The translations under genes and the position numbers were made by a program. Under the pieces are notes generated by a model. It was not told the origin of the DNA, did not search any database, and saw only the letters and a program-made list of their open reading frames with translations. A stretch of DNA of 64,000 bases from Bacteroidaceae bacterium (GTDB lineage: Bacteria > Bacteroidota > Bacteroidia > Bacteroidales > Bacteroidaceae): NCBI GenBank assembly GCA_024398435.1, contig JAKSJD010000001.1:1-64000 (forward strand). Reading direction: 5' to 3'. Shown here piece by piece: positions 47,101-56,063 of the stretch. Each line of letters opens with the position of its first letter. Position 1 is the first letter of the stretch.

Positions 47101-48588
47101 ATGAAACTCCTCACTGACCAAGAGCTCATACAATCGCTCAACAAACAAATATTCCATCAGATATCCGAAGCTGCCGACAGCCTCGGACTCGAATGCTATG
47201 TTATTGGAGGTTTCGTAAGAGACCTATTCCTTGAGCGACCAAGCAATGATATCGATGTTGTAGTATGCCACAACAACGGCAACACATCAAGCGAAGAAGG
47301 AGAACACAAAGACGAAACCAACAAGACCAATATACGTCATTCCATTCTTATAGCAGAAGAACTCAAGAAGAAACTCGGAAAGAAAGCACATCTTTCCGTC
47401 TTCAAGAACTTCGGAACAGCACAACTCAAATACGGAGGAATGGAAGTGGAGTTCGTTGGAGCAAGAAAGGAAAGCTACAGCCACGATTCCAGAAAGCCCT
47501 ATGTAGAAGACGGAACCATCGAAGACGATCAAGACCGCCGCGACTTCACAATCAATGCAATGGCTCTTTGTCTCAATTCGGCTCGCTTTGGAGAACTTGT
47601 CGATCCATTCTATGGCCTTTACGACCTTGAAGACAGAATCATACGAACACCACTCGATCCTGATATCACATTCAGCGACGACCCTCTCCGAATGATGCGT
47701 TGCATCCGCTTTGCCACACAACTCAACTTCTATATCGAAGACGAGACATTTGAAGCAATCGAGCGAAACAAAGAACGAATCAAGATAATTTCAGGAGAAC
47801 GTATAGCTGAAGAACTCAACAAGATTATTCTTTCCCCTACTCCTTCAAAGGGATTTATCGACCTAGAGAGATGTGGACTCCTGGAAATTATCTTCCCAGA
47901 GCTGTATGCATTGGAAGGAGTCGAAACACATAATGGCAAGGCACATAAGGACAATTTCTATCATACCCTTGAAGTTCTTGACAATGTAGCCAAAAACAGC
48001 AACGACCTTTGGCTTCGTTGGGCCGCCATTCTTCATGATATAGGAAAGCCAAAGAGCAAGAAGTGGGACAATCAGAATGGATGGACATTCCACAACCACA
48101 ATCTTATCGGAGAACGAATGGTATCGAACATCTTCCGAAGGATGAAGTTGCCAATGAACGAGAAGATGAAATACGTGGAGAAACTGGTTGGCCTCCACAT
48201 GCGTCCAATCGTTATAGCAGATGATGAAGTGACCGATTCTGCTGTTCGACGATTACTGTTCGAGGCAGGAGATGATATTGACGACCTCATGATTCTCTGC
48301 AATGCCGACATCACATCAAAGAATGAGGTTAGGAAGCAGCAATTCCGTCAGAACTTTGTTTTGGTTAAGGAAAAGCTCATTGCCATCGAGGAAAAGGACC
48401 GAATCCGCAATATGAAGTTTGCCGTCGATGGAGATGAAATCATGCAAATGTTCAATCTCACCCCAAGCAAGGAAGTTGGTATATTGAAGAATGCAATGAA
48501 GGAAGCCATACTCGACGGTCAAATTCGTAACGAACATGATGAATGTGTGGAATTCCTAAAGCAAACATTTGCCGAAATCAAAGCATAA
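47101..48588 (+). CDS. cca: CCA-adding/poly(A) polymerase family tRNA nucleotidyltransferase with HD domain
   Basis: 495 residues. Adds or repairs the CCA end of tRNAs; tRNA-Pro here lacks an encoded CCA. The nucleotidyltransferase head has ECYVIGGFVRDLFLERPSNDIDVV (GGxVRD and DxD), then GTAQLKYGGMEVEFVGARKESY, RRDFTINAMAL and DPLRMMRCIRFA. An HD hydrolase domain follows (about 290-400) with HILHDIGKPKSKK-type residues (ILHDIGKPKSKKW). The start is fixed by the family N-terminus and the close promoter. It is convergent with the histidine kinase. Confidence 0.94.
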   Translation: MKLLTDQELIQSLNKQIFHQISEAADSLGLECYVIGGFVRDLFLERPSNDIDVVVCHNNGNTSSEEGEHKDETNKTNIRHSILIAEELKKKLGKKAHLSVFKNFGTAQLKYGGMEVEFVGARKESYSHDSRKPYVEDGTIEDDQDRRDFTINAMALCLNSARFGELVDPFYGLYDLEDRIIRTPLDPDITFSDDPLRMMRCIRFATQLNFYIEDETFEAIERNKERIKIISGERIAEELNKIILSPTPSKGFIDLERCGLLEIIFPELYALEGVETHNGKAHKDNFYHTLEVLDNVAKNSNDLWLRWAAILHDIGKPKSKKWDNQNGWTFHNHNLIGERMVSNIFRRMKLPMNEKMKYVEKLVGLHMRPIVIADDEVTDSAVRRLLFEAGDDIDDLMILCNADITSKNEVRKQQFRQNFVLVKEKLIAIEEKDRIRNMKFAVDGDEIMQMFNLTPSKEVGILKNAMKEAILDGQIRNEHDECVEFLKQTFAEIKA

Positions 48589-48620
48589 ATCACATACAAC
48601 CTTATACTGACCAAAAGAAG

Positions 48621-48659
48621 AAAGAGCCTAAATCATCAGTGTTATGATTCAGGCTCTTT
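48621..48659. terminator. Bidirectional terminator between cca and the histidine kinase gene
   Basis: Stem AAAGAGCCT / AGGCTCTTT with inner AATCAT/ATGATT pairing and A/T-runs on both sides, serving the two convergent genes. Confidence 0.88.
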
Positions 48660-48675
48660 TCGTATGCTTTGCAGA

Positions 48676-49839
48676 TTATTTAGTTCGAGGAATCTCAATG
48701 CAGAAGGTTGTTCCCTTGCCGATTTCCGATGATTTAACATAAATCTTACCCTTATGATATTCCTCCACAATTCGCTTTGCCAATGAAAGTCCAAGTCCCC
48801 ATCCACGTTTCTTTGTGGTAAAACCTGGCTTAAAGACTGTCTTGAAATGAGATTTCTGCATTCCCTTACCATTATCTTTCACATCGAGGATTATCATTTT
48901 AGGAGTTTGTTCCAAATAGAGGTCAATCTTGCCAGACCCGTCCATTGCGTCCACGGCATTCTTGCAAAGGTTCTCAACAACCCATTCAAACAATGAAGCA
49001 ACCATTCGAGTTTCCACATGTTCGTTAGGAAAATGAGTTGTAATCACCACCTTGTTCGATGTACGATGGTCAATATATTCCACAACTCGGTTGATAACTT
49101 CCACCACATCAACAGGTTTCAGTTCTGGGATAGAACCAATCTTAGAGAATCGTTCGGCTATTCTTTCCAGTCGCTTAACATCCTTCTCCATTTCTGGCAA
49201 CATTTCATCATCCGGATAAGTTTCGCGAATCACTTCAGTCCAAGCCATAAGCGAACTTATAGGAGTGCCGAGTTGGTGAGCTGTTTCCTTTGAAAGACCG
49301 ACCCAAACCTTGTTTTGTTCTGACTTCATAGATGTGAACAAAGCAAAGAGAGCCAAGAGAACAAAGATTACAACAACGCTCAATTGGATGTAAGGATAAA
49401 TGGTCAATCGCTTCAGCATCAACGATTCATCATAGCAAATGTCTATCACATCGCCATCCTCATCAAGATTGAAACTAATCACATGATGTGCGGCCTTCAT
49501 CTCTGAAGCCATTTGCTTTATGACAGGAATTGAATCTTCCGTTTCCTTGAACTTAACTCCAAGATTTCTCGATGCCTGCACTTCTCCATCTTTATCAAGG
49601 ACAACAACTGGAATTGTGTTGTTTCCGTTGATTACACTGAATACAAGTGAGAGGTCGGTGGTTTCGTCTGCTTGACGAAGCGAACGCATTGCCTCTGCCC
49701 AAACATTCATCTTATTGATTTCCTCACGCTTCAAGTCTTGTATGAGGAAGTTGGATGTAAGCAAGGACATGATTGCGATTACGATAGCAACCACAATAAG
49801 GAGAATCTTTACATTTCGTATGCGTTCAAACCATTTCAT
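48676..49839 (-). CDS. Orphan sensor histidine kinase
   Basis: 387 residues. Two membrane helices (about 11-32 and 150-170) bracket a periplasmic sensor of about 115 residues with no domain I recognise. No HAMP is visible. The dimerisation helix has the phospho-acceptor His in KETAHQLGTPISSL. The ATPase domain has N-box VVENLCKNAVDAM, G1 DVKDNGKGM, F-box FKPGFTTKKRG and G2 GWGLGLSL. No response regulator gene is adjacent. Signal and target are unknown. Confidence 0.9.
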   Translation of the reverse strand: MKWFERIRNVKILLIVVAIVIAIMSLLTSNFLIQDLKREEINKMNVWAEAMRSLRQADETTDLSLVFSVINGNNTIPVVVLDKDGEVQASRNLGVKFKETEDSIPVIKQMASEMKAAHHVISFNLDEDGDVIDICYDESLMLKRLTIYPYIQLSVVVIFVLLALFALFTSMKSEQNKVWVGLSKETAHQLGTPISSLMAWTEVIRETYPDDEMLPEMEKDVKRLERIAERFSKIGSIPELKPVDVVEVINRVVEYIDHRTSNKVVITTHFPNEHVETRMVASLFEWVVENLCKNAVDAMDGSGKIDLYLEQTPKMIILDVKDNGKGMQKSHFKTVFKPGFTTKKRGWGLGLSLAKRIVEEYHKGKIYVKSSEIGKGTTFCIEIPRTK

Positions 49840-49902
49840 ATCTAACTTAATAACGAATGCAAGGCTCTTTTATTGTATTTCGCCATAAAAAGAGGAAAAA
49901 GA

Positions 49903-49936
49903 ATCTCCCTTCGGACGAAACCATCCAAAGGGAGAT
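49903..49936 (-). terminator. Terminator of the second OmpA-family gene
   Basis: Stem ATCTCCCTT / AAGGGAGAT with a partly paired GG/CC loop, followed on the minus strand by TCTTTTTCC. It lies 69 bases after the stop. Confidence 0.8.
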
Positions 49937-50004
49937 AAATCAATTAGCCTGCTGATTTTTCTAGGCTTTCTATTATTTATAAAAGCACCAGAAGGGGCCG
50001 GATA

Positions 50005-51186
50005 TTACTTGTTTTCCTCGAGGAATACGCAAACACGGTTCCAATCGTTTTCTGGGAATACATCAGCTGTAGCGCCAAGGCCTTCGCATTTGAGGCGGTT
50101 TGCACTGATCTTGTATGTATTGACAAGCATGTTGTAAACTGATTGAGCACGGTTTTCAGAAAGTTTCTGATTGAGTTCTGCATTGCCTTCTGGTGAAGCA
50201 TAACCCTTGATAGTAACCTTGCTTTCTGGATGATTCTTCATATATGTAGCAATCATCTGAACTGAAGGCTGCTGAGCCTTATTGATTGTGCTCTTGCCCT
50301 GGTCGAAGATAACAACTGGAGCAAGCTGAGTTGTAGTTTGAACCACTTCAGTCTTGTTTACAACGACTGTCTTGTCCTTTGCTCTTTCAGCTGCAAGTTC
50401 TGCCTGAAGGTCAGCAATAGTCTTGTTCTTGCTTGCAAGCTGTCCGTCGAAATCTGCACGCATTGCATTGATGCGGGCATTCATTTCGTCCATCTGAGCC
50501 TGTGTGAACTTCTTGTTGCAATATACGAAATGGTGAGTACCATTGCTGTTCTTGAACTTGTAAGTGAAACCTGCTGTGAGGTTGAGAACGCTCTGATTTA
50601 CATCGAGGAACATTGGGTTGTTGCCATTAAGCAATGCATAAGAGATAGCTGGCTTGAGGTTGATTGCCCATGCATCAGAAACGTTGAAATTGAGAGCAAG
50701 GCCGAAATTAGCTGTTGCAAAGTTCTTGTCAGCCTTTGCAAGATAGTTGAGACCATAAAGGTGTCCCCATCCGATTCCAGCTTCTGCAACGAGTTCAGCT
50801 ACTCTTGGCTGGCCCTTGTAACCACCGAAAAGATTGCTGAGATTGATGAGACCATTGAGGCCAACATTTGAGAAGTCGACAACTGTCTTTGTGCCAAACA
50901 TCTGTGCAGGTGTGAAGGCATGAGACTTGATATTAGCATTGTTTGCATTGAAACCTGCAGTTCCGTAGATGCTTGCACCAATTGCAGGAGTGAACCACTT
51001 GCCAATCTCGAGGCGAGTCATTCCTCGCATATCACCGAAGATGCTCTGACCTACTGTTGGTTCATAAACTCCACCTTGAAGGCTGACGAACATATTGTCG
51101 AAAGTCTTGCTGTTTACTGTGGCCTGCTGCGCATTTGCAGTAGCCATACAAGCTGCCATTGCAGCTAAAAGAATAATCTTTTTCAT
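50005..51186 (-). CDS. OmpA-family outer membrane protein
   Basis: 393 residues with signal peptide ending TANAQ. Beta-barrel-like region about 20-220, a coiled-coil linker about 230-275 (MNARINAMRADFDGQLASKNKT region), and a C-terminal OmpA domain with YASPEGNAELNQKLSENRAQSVYNML and NDWNRVCVF. The usual NRRV end of the peptidoglycan-binding site is replaced by NRVCVF. Organised like the protein at 726-1913 but clearly diverged. Monocistronic, with promoter at 51221 and own terminator. Confidence 0.88.
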   Translation of the reverse strand: MKKIILLAAMAACMATANAQQATVNSKTFDNMFVSLQGGVYEPTVGQSIFGDMRGMTRLEIGKWFTPAIGASIYGTAGFNANNANIKSHAFTPAQMFGTKTVVDFSNVGLNGLINLSNLFGGYKGQPRVAELVAEAGIGWGHLYGLNYLAKADKNFATANFGLALNFNVSDAWAINLKPAISYALLNGNNPMFLDVNQSVLNLTAGFTYKFKNSNGTHHFVYCNKKFTQAQMDEMNARINAMRADFDGQLASKNKTIADLQAELAAERAKDKTVVVNKTEVVQTTTQLAPVVIFDQGKSTINKAQQPSVQMIATYMKNHPESKVTIKGYASPEGNAELNQKLSENRAQSVYNMLVNTYKISANRLKCEGLGATADVFPENDWNRVCVFLEENK

Positions 51187-51220
51187 CTTTTTATTTTCTC
51201 ATTTACGTTAAAAACGGGTG

Positions 51221-51250
51221 CAAAGGTACGAATAATTTGAGAAACAGCAA
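51221..51250 (-). promoter_or_regulatory. Promoter of the second OmpA-family gene
   Basis: -7 box TACCTTTG (51221-51228), -33 TTG (51248-51250), spacer 19. Confidence 0.66.
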
Positions 51251-51394
51251 TCATTATTGATGAATTTTAGACAAATCTTCCGTTCTTGGCGACAGATATT
51301 CCACTTATCAAATCCATGTTGATACAATGCAATGAAACGAAGCCGACATTCATTCATTTTGCTTCTCCAGAGAATTTCTATTGTTCCATTCAGA

Positions 51395-51456
51395 ATACGA
51401 TCATTATCGTATGGCCATACGATAATGATCGTATAGGCTTACGAACATGATCGTAT
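51395..51456. promoter_or_regulatory. Nested 40-bp perfect palindrome, operator-like
   Basis: 51395-51434 is a perfect 40-base palindrome around GGCC. Each half is itself a dyad ATACGAT-n4-ATCGTAT, so the heptamer appears four times in alternating orientation, and a further ATGATCGTAT stands at 51447-51456. This looks like two adjacent 18-bp sites for a dimeric regulator plus a half site. It lies about 145 bases upstream of the ompA promoter and just after the peptidase terminator. It has no U-run, so it is not a simple terminator. Confidence 0.6.
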
Positions 51457-51464
51457 AAACAAAA

Positions 51465-51496
51465 CACCTATAGACTTTTTCGGAAGCCTATAGGTG
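51465..51496 (-). terminator. Terminator of the dipeptidyl peptidase gene
   Basis: Nine-pair stem CACCTATAG / CTATAGGTG with a 14-base loop, followed on the minus strand by TTTTGTTTA. Confidence 0.85.
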
Positions 51497-51525
51497 CCCT
51501 ATATATAATATATAAATATGTGTGG

Positions 51526-53718
51526 CTATTTCTTCAGATTCTCGTCGAGGAAGTTCTCCATTCGAGTGAAGAGGTGCATGCGAGTGTTGCCTCCGGAAAT
51601 ACCGTGATTACGGTTTACATAGAACTGACTCTCGAACTGAATTCCAAGCTGAACATAAGCTTCAGTCAGTTCGGCCATATTCTGGAAATGTACATTATCG
51701 TCCGCATATCCATGACAAAGAAGAACTCGTCCGTGAAGTTTACTTGCTCTTGCAATCGGACAATCCGCATAACCTTCGACATTGTCCTTTGGAAGTCCCA
51801 TATAACGCTCTGTATAGGCACTGTCATAGAATCTGTAAGATGTGACTGGAGCAACGGCAATACCGCAATTGAAGACTGGACGGCCCTCTGACATCGACAT
51901 CAATGTGTTCCAACCTCCATACGACCAACCCCAAATGGCAATTCTATCCTTATCAATGTAAGGAAGGCTGCCCAAATACATTGCCGCCTCCACTTGGTCC
52001 TTCGACTCCTTGTCTCCAAGATGAAGGTAAGTACATTTCTTCCAATCAGCACCTCGGCCACCAGTGCCTCGGCCGTCAACACATGTGACAATATAGCCCT
52101 TTTGTGCAAGATGATGCTCCCAGATAAGGCCTCCGAAATGGCCATTGCCCCAATGATTCATCACCTGTTGGTCGCCAGGACCTGAATACTGATACATAAG
52201 CACTGGATACTTCTTTGATGGGTCGAAGTCGGCTGGCTTCACCATCCAACCATTGAGTTCAACGCCTTCGCTTGTTGTGAAATGGAAAAGTTCTGGCTTT
52301 GCAATATTGAGCGATGCATAAGCATCCTTCAATCTCTGGTTGGTTTCGAGCACCTTCAAGAGTGTTCCATCAGACGCATAGAGAGTATAGACAGATGGCT
52401 GTTCCATGCTTGAATACTGATTGAGGAAGTATTTGCAACCATTGCTGAATGTAGCATCATTGCAACCCTTATCAGGAGTCAGGATAGTTTTCTTGCCTTT
52501 CATATCAACTCTGTAGACATTGATTTCGAGAGGCGACTGCTCATGACTTGAATAGTAGAAGTACTTTCCCTTTTCGTCTTGTCCATAATAAGTGTCAACA
52601 TCATAATCGCCCTTTTCGAGTTGGCGGACAAGTTCGCCTGTAACAGTCGAATAAAGATACATGTGCATGAATCCGTCTCTATCAGAAAGAACGATAAACT
52701 TGTCGCGAGAAAAGTCGAGATTCTTGTAGAGGTCGGTTTCGATATACTTGTTTCCATTTTCAGTCATAAGGAGTTTCACGTCTCCATTGTGAGGATTCAC
52801 CATATAAATCTTAAGGCAATTCTGCAAACGGTTGAGGGTAATCACGCCTAAACGGTCCTTATCATATGTAAACTGAATGCGAGGAATATAGCCATCTTCA
52901 TCGAGAGGAACTGTCAAGGTCTTTGTTGTCTTTGCATCAATATCATAAGCCAAAAGCTGAACCTTCGAGTTTTCTTCGCCTGCCTTTGGGTACTTATACT
53001 CGTAGTTGCCAGTATATACAGCATATTCAGTCATTGCAGGAGCCATTCCCTGATACCAAGGGAAAGAGAAAGTTCTGACGTTTGTCTCGTCAAATCTCAC
53101 CCATGCAAGCACTTTGCTATCGGCACTGAAATCGAAAGCACGATTATATTCGAATTCCTCTTCATAAACCCAATCTAGCTTTCCGTTGATAATGAAGTTG
53201 AACTTTCCATCAGTTGTGACCTGAGTTTCCTCCATTGTTGCCACATCTACTATAAATAAATTATTATCGCGCACGAAACCAACCTTCTTACTATCAGGTG
53301 AGAACAAAGGACATTCCTGACTTCCATTCTTCGAAAGTGGCTGAATCTGCTTTGTATCAGCATTGTAGAGGTAATAGTCGGAAGTGGCACTTCGACGATA
53401 AATTGCCTGACGATTTGTCTCAATGAGCATGTGACGGGCATCAGGAGCCATAATGTAGTCGTATATGCTTCGAGGTTTTTCGCCTTGAGCTTCGGCAAGG
53501 TCGAGTACCACACCTGTTGGTTCGCCTGTCTTAAACGAGCAACGGATAATCTTGCCACCCTCAATGCGTGAAAAACTTTCACCATCTTCGAGAGGTGTCA
53601 TTCCAGAAACTCCTACCTGACGATAACGGCCACGAATTACATCCTGTAATGATATTTCCTGTGCCATAAGGGTCATTGTAGCCACAAATAGCAAAATGCT
53701 TACTGATATTTTCTTCAT
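51526..53718 (-). CDS. Dipeptidyl peptidase IV family serine peptidase (S9)
   Basis: 730 residues from the ATG at 53718, which opens a signal peptide (MKKISVSILLFVATMTLMAQ); a GTG ten codons upstream is less likely. The N-terminal beta-propeller (about 40-480) includes the substrate-anchoring double-Glu region in DWVYEEEFEYNRAFDFS. The hydrolase domain has the nucleophile in GWSYGGW, Asp in HGYADDNVHF and His in NRNHGIS. It should release Xaa-Pro dipeptides in the periplasm, feeding peptide use. Single gene. Confidence 0.93.
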   Translation of the reverse strand: MKKISVSILLFVATMTLMAQEISLQDVIRGRYRQVGVSGMTPLEDGESFSRIEGGKIIRCSFKTGEPTGVVLDLAEAQGEKPRSIYDYIMAPDARHMLIETNRQAIYRRSATSDYYLYNADTKQIQPLSKNGSQECPLFSPDSKKVGFVRDNNLFIVDVATMEETQVTTDGKFNFIINGKLDWVYEEEFEYNRAFDFSADSKVLAWVRFDETNVRTFSFPWYQGMAPAMTEYAVYTGNYEYKYPKAGEENSKVQLLAYDIDAKTTKTLTVPLDEDGYIPRIQFTYDKDRLGVITLNRLQNCLKIYMVNPHNGDVKLLMTENGNKYIETDLYKNLDFSRDKFIVLSDRDGFMHMYLYSTVTGELVRQLEKGDYDVDTYYGQDEKGKYFYYSSHEQSPLEINVYRVDMKGKKTILTPDKGCNDATFSNGCKYFLNQYSSMEQPSVYTLYASDGTLLKVLETNQRLKDAYASLNIAKPELFHFTTSEGVELNGWMVKPADFDPSKKYPVLMYQYSGPGDQQVMNHWGNGHFGGLIWEHHLAQKGYIVTCVDGRGTGGRGADWKKCTYLHLGDKESKDQVEAAMYLGSLPYIDKDRIAIWGWSYGGWNTLMSMSEGRPVFNCGIAVAPVTSYRFYDSAYTERYMGLPKDNVEGYADCPIARASKLHGRVLLCHGYADDNVHFQNMAELTEAYVQLGIQFESQFYVNRNHGISGGNTRMHLFTRMENFLDENLKK

Positions 53719-53735
53719 ATCTAAAATATTTTTAT

Positions 53736-53743
53736 TACTTTTG
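53736..53743 (+). promoter_or_regulatory. -7 box of the DUF4230 pair
   Basis: TACTTTTG, 30 bases before the ATG at 53774. A minus-strand TAAATTTG at 53748-53755 overlaps this space and may serve the divergent peptidase gene. Confidence 0.4.
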
Positions 53744-53773
53744 CCCACAAATTTAATGAATTAACTTCAAACA

Positions 53774-54370
53774 ATGAACATCGAATTAAAGAAATATCTC
53801 TATACAAGCATCTTTTCCTCATTATTGCTATTGATAGTGGGGTGTAAGGATGCAACTCCCGATGCCAATACTTTGCTGTCGCAAATCCAACAGGAAGCAG
53901 ATATTGTGACTACAGAACTCACAATCCGCAAGATTGCCATCTACGACTCCAACCAACACGAACACATTTCGCTTACCGACCCTTCCACATGGAAATATGG
54001 AGAGAGAAAGTGTATTGTGCCAGTGGAAGTAACAATCAAATACGGTTATGATTTGCGCGAAATGACAATGGAAAGCATCAAGATAGATGACGAGAGCAAG
54101 GGTGTGGAAATCACATTGCCAGAGGCAAAAGTAATCGACTCGAGCTACAACACTTATGTTGACCCAAGCACTATCACAAGCATTTCAACAGGACTTCGCG
54201 ATGAAATCGGCCACGAAACCATCGAAGCTGTTCGCCAGAAAGCTTATGATGAAGTGATGAAGGAAGATTTCGAGCAAATCGTTGGCAAGGAAATCCGCTA
54301 CAATGCCGAAACCGTCTTGGCTTCACTCGTTAGGGGGATGGGATTTAAAGATGTGAGAATCAACGACTAA
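53774..54370 (+). CDS. DUF4230 lipoprotein
   Basis: 198 residues. Lipobox LLIVGC (Cys24) after a short charged N-terminus. DUF4230 pattern: an N-terminal ELTIRKIAIYD strand, CIVPVEVTIKYGYDLREM, KGVEITLPEAKVIDSSYN, and a C-terminal helix RQKAYDEVMKEDF, ending in GFKDVRI. Family function unknown. It is followed after 27 bases by a second DUF4230 gene; the pair probably works together at the envelope. Confidence 0.8.
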   Translation: MNIELKKYLYTSIFSSLLLLIVGCKDATPDANTLLSQIQQEADIVTTELTIRKIAIYDSNQHEHISLTDPSTWKYGERKCIVPVEVTIKYGYDLREMTMESIKIDDESKGVEITLPEAKVIDSSYNTYVDPSTITSISTGLRDEIGHETIEAVRQKAYDEVMKEDFEQIVGKEIRYNAETVLASLVRGMGFKDVRIND

Positions 54371-54397
54371 AGCAATCAAAACAAGAGGAATATCATC

Positions 54398-55027
54398 ATG
54401 CAGGAACGACTGAAACAAATATTGAATTGGATATTGAAAGGCAGTTCGCTTATTGTCCTTCTTCTCATCATTTGTTGTCTTTCACTGACAATTATTATCC
54501 TGAAAAAATGTGCAGGAGATTCCAATTCCGACAACATTTCGATAGAAAACACACCTTCTGCCATCATCAGCATATTGCCAAAGAACGAGATATATGTGGC
54601 CACAGCCGTAATCGAAGATTACACTTCAAAGCAAGCAACTGAATATCATCTTGGTTTCTTCCCCGAAGAGCATTCTTGCGTTCAGGTTCTTCGCCAAAAA
54701 GTCAGCTATAAGGTCAATCTTGCCGACGTGAAATATAATCTCACAGAAGATGGGAAAATGGAGGTGACAATGCCAGAACCAGTATATACTGCATCGACTC
54801 AAGCTTCGCCATTCATATCAGACAATGAAGAATTCTGGAGTCACGAACTTACTTCAACCAATAGTATGAAGCGGAAAGTTGAGATGCAAATCCGAGAAAG
54901 ATTCGATACAAGGGAAAACAAGGACAAGGCTCGAATCTATGCAGAAGAAGCCATTTCGCACATTCTTTCACAACTTGGATACGAAGCCATATTCATTCCA
55001 AAAACAATCGAATCAAAGAAAGAATAA
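54398..55027 (+). CDS. DUF4230 membrane-anchored protein
   Basis: 209 residues. Instead of a lipobox it keeps one N-terminal membrane helix (about 15-36, SSLIVLLLIICCLSLTIIIL). The outer part follows the DUF4230 plan: NEIYVATAVIEDY, RQKVSYKVNLADVKYNLTEDGKMEVTMPEPVY, and a C-terminal helix DKARIYAEEAISHILSQLGYEAIFI. It is a diverged paralogue of the gene before it, one anchored in the inner membrane and the other lipidated. Ends 14 bases from the convergent radical SAM gene. Confidence 0.8.
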   Translation: MQERLKQILNWILKGSSLIVLLLIICCLSLTIIILKKCAGDSNSDNISIENTPSAIISILPKNEIYVATAVIEDYTSKQATEYHLGFFPEEHSCVQVLRQKVSYKVNLADVKYNLTEDGKMEVTMPEPVYTASTQASPFISDNEEFWSHELTSTNSMKRKVEMQIRERFDTRENKDKARIYAEEAISHILSQLGYEAIFIPKTIESKKE

Positions 55028-55041
55028 GCCAGCAATTCTTG

Positions 55042-55917
55042 CTATAAATGTTTCCTCACTTTCTCCACGAACTCATAATTCTTCAATCCCCAACCGGGAA
55101 CAGCAAGAAGTGATGCAGGCGATTGGCTCACAAAGCGTTCGAAGATGAGATCCGAACGTGAATGGCGAATGAAATCAACTATAAGATCAACATATTCATC
55201 GGCCGTCATTCGAAGGAAATCTTCCGGACATTCGGCAAATTCCTCAGCCATTCGAGTGCCTTTTATCAGTTGGAGCTGATGGAGTTTTATAGTAGTCAAA
55301 GGTAGTTCGGAAAGGATTTCTGCTTCTCGCAAAATATCGTCCTTGGTTTCGCCTGGCAAACCAAGAATGACATGACCGCCAACAGGCAATCCTCTTTGAG
55401 CCGTTTTCATTATTGCCTCGGCCGTTGTAAGGAAATCATGACCTCGGTTTATTCGGGTCAAAGTACGGTCGAAAACACTCTCAATTCCATATTCTACAAG
55501 GATAAACGTACGCTTTGAAAGTTCTTGCAGATAGTCGAGCAAAGCATCATTGACACAATCAGGACGAGTGGCAATCACAAGTCCTACAACATCTTCTACC
55601 CCAAGTGCTTCTTCATACTTTTCCTTCAATTCATCAATGCCAGCATACGTATTAGTATATGCCTGAAAATAAGCGAGATACTTCATATCCGGATACTTCT
55701 TGCTAAAGAATTGCTTGCCTTCCTCCAATTGCTGTGAAATGGATTTTTCAGTACGACAATATTCGGGATTGAAGGTCTGATTATTGCAATAAGTGCAACC
55801 ACCAACACCTACTCTTCCGTCTCTGTTTGGACATGTAAAACCCGCATTGATTGAAATCTTCTGTGCCTTACATCCCAACTGTTGAGTCAGCCATGTTCCG
55901 AAATCCTTGTATTCCAT
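55042..55917 (-). CDS. Radical SAM protein, YhcC/TIGR01212 type
   Basis: 291 residues. The N-terminus has NAGFTCPNRDGRVGVGGCTYCNN, the unusual wide-spaced iron-sulfur cysteine pattern of this family, followed by YFQAYTNTYAGIDELKEKYEEAL and GLVIATRPDCVND. The middle and end carry EYGIESVFDRTLTRINRGHD and GGHVILGLPGETKDDI. Substrate unknown; relatives include predicted tRNA or rRNA modifiers. Single gene. Confidence 0.88.
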   Translation of the reverse strand: MEYKDFGTWLTQQLGCKAQKISINAGFTCPNRDGRVGVGGCTYCNNQTFNPEYCRTEKSISQQLEEGKQFFSKKYPDMKYLAYFQAYTNTYAGIDELKEKYEEALGVEDVVGLVIATRPDCVNDALLDYLQELSKRTFILVEYGIESVFDRTLTRINRGHDFLTTAEAIMKTAQRGLPVGGHVILGLPGETKDDILREAEILSELPLTTIKLHQLQLIKGTRMAEEFAECPEDFLRMTADEYVDLIVDFIRHSRSDLIFERFVSQSPASLLAVPGWGLKNYEFVEKVRKHL

Positions 55918-55935
55918 ATTTTTCGCATTTTAGTG

Positions 55936-55943
55936 CAAAGGTA
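55936..55943 (-). promoter_or_regulatory. -7 box of the radical SAM gene
   Basis: TACCTTTG, 18 bases before the ATG at 55917; no TTG at the ideal distance. Confidence 0.48.
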
Positions 55944-56027
55944 CAAAATAATGCAGAAAGCATGGTAACGGAAGATGTTTTTTGTAATTTTTTTTCATTT
56001 CCGCATTCTGTTTTCGGTATTTTTTTG

Positions 56028-56035
56028 TATCTTTG
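56028..56035 (+). promoter_or_regulatory. -7 box of the GH9 gene
   Basis: TATCTTTG, 28 bases before the ATG at 56064; no clear TTG upstream. Confidence 0.48.
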
Positions 56036-56063
56036 TAGTCACTAATCAAATTACAAGAATATC

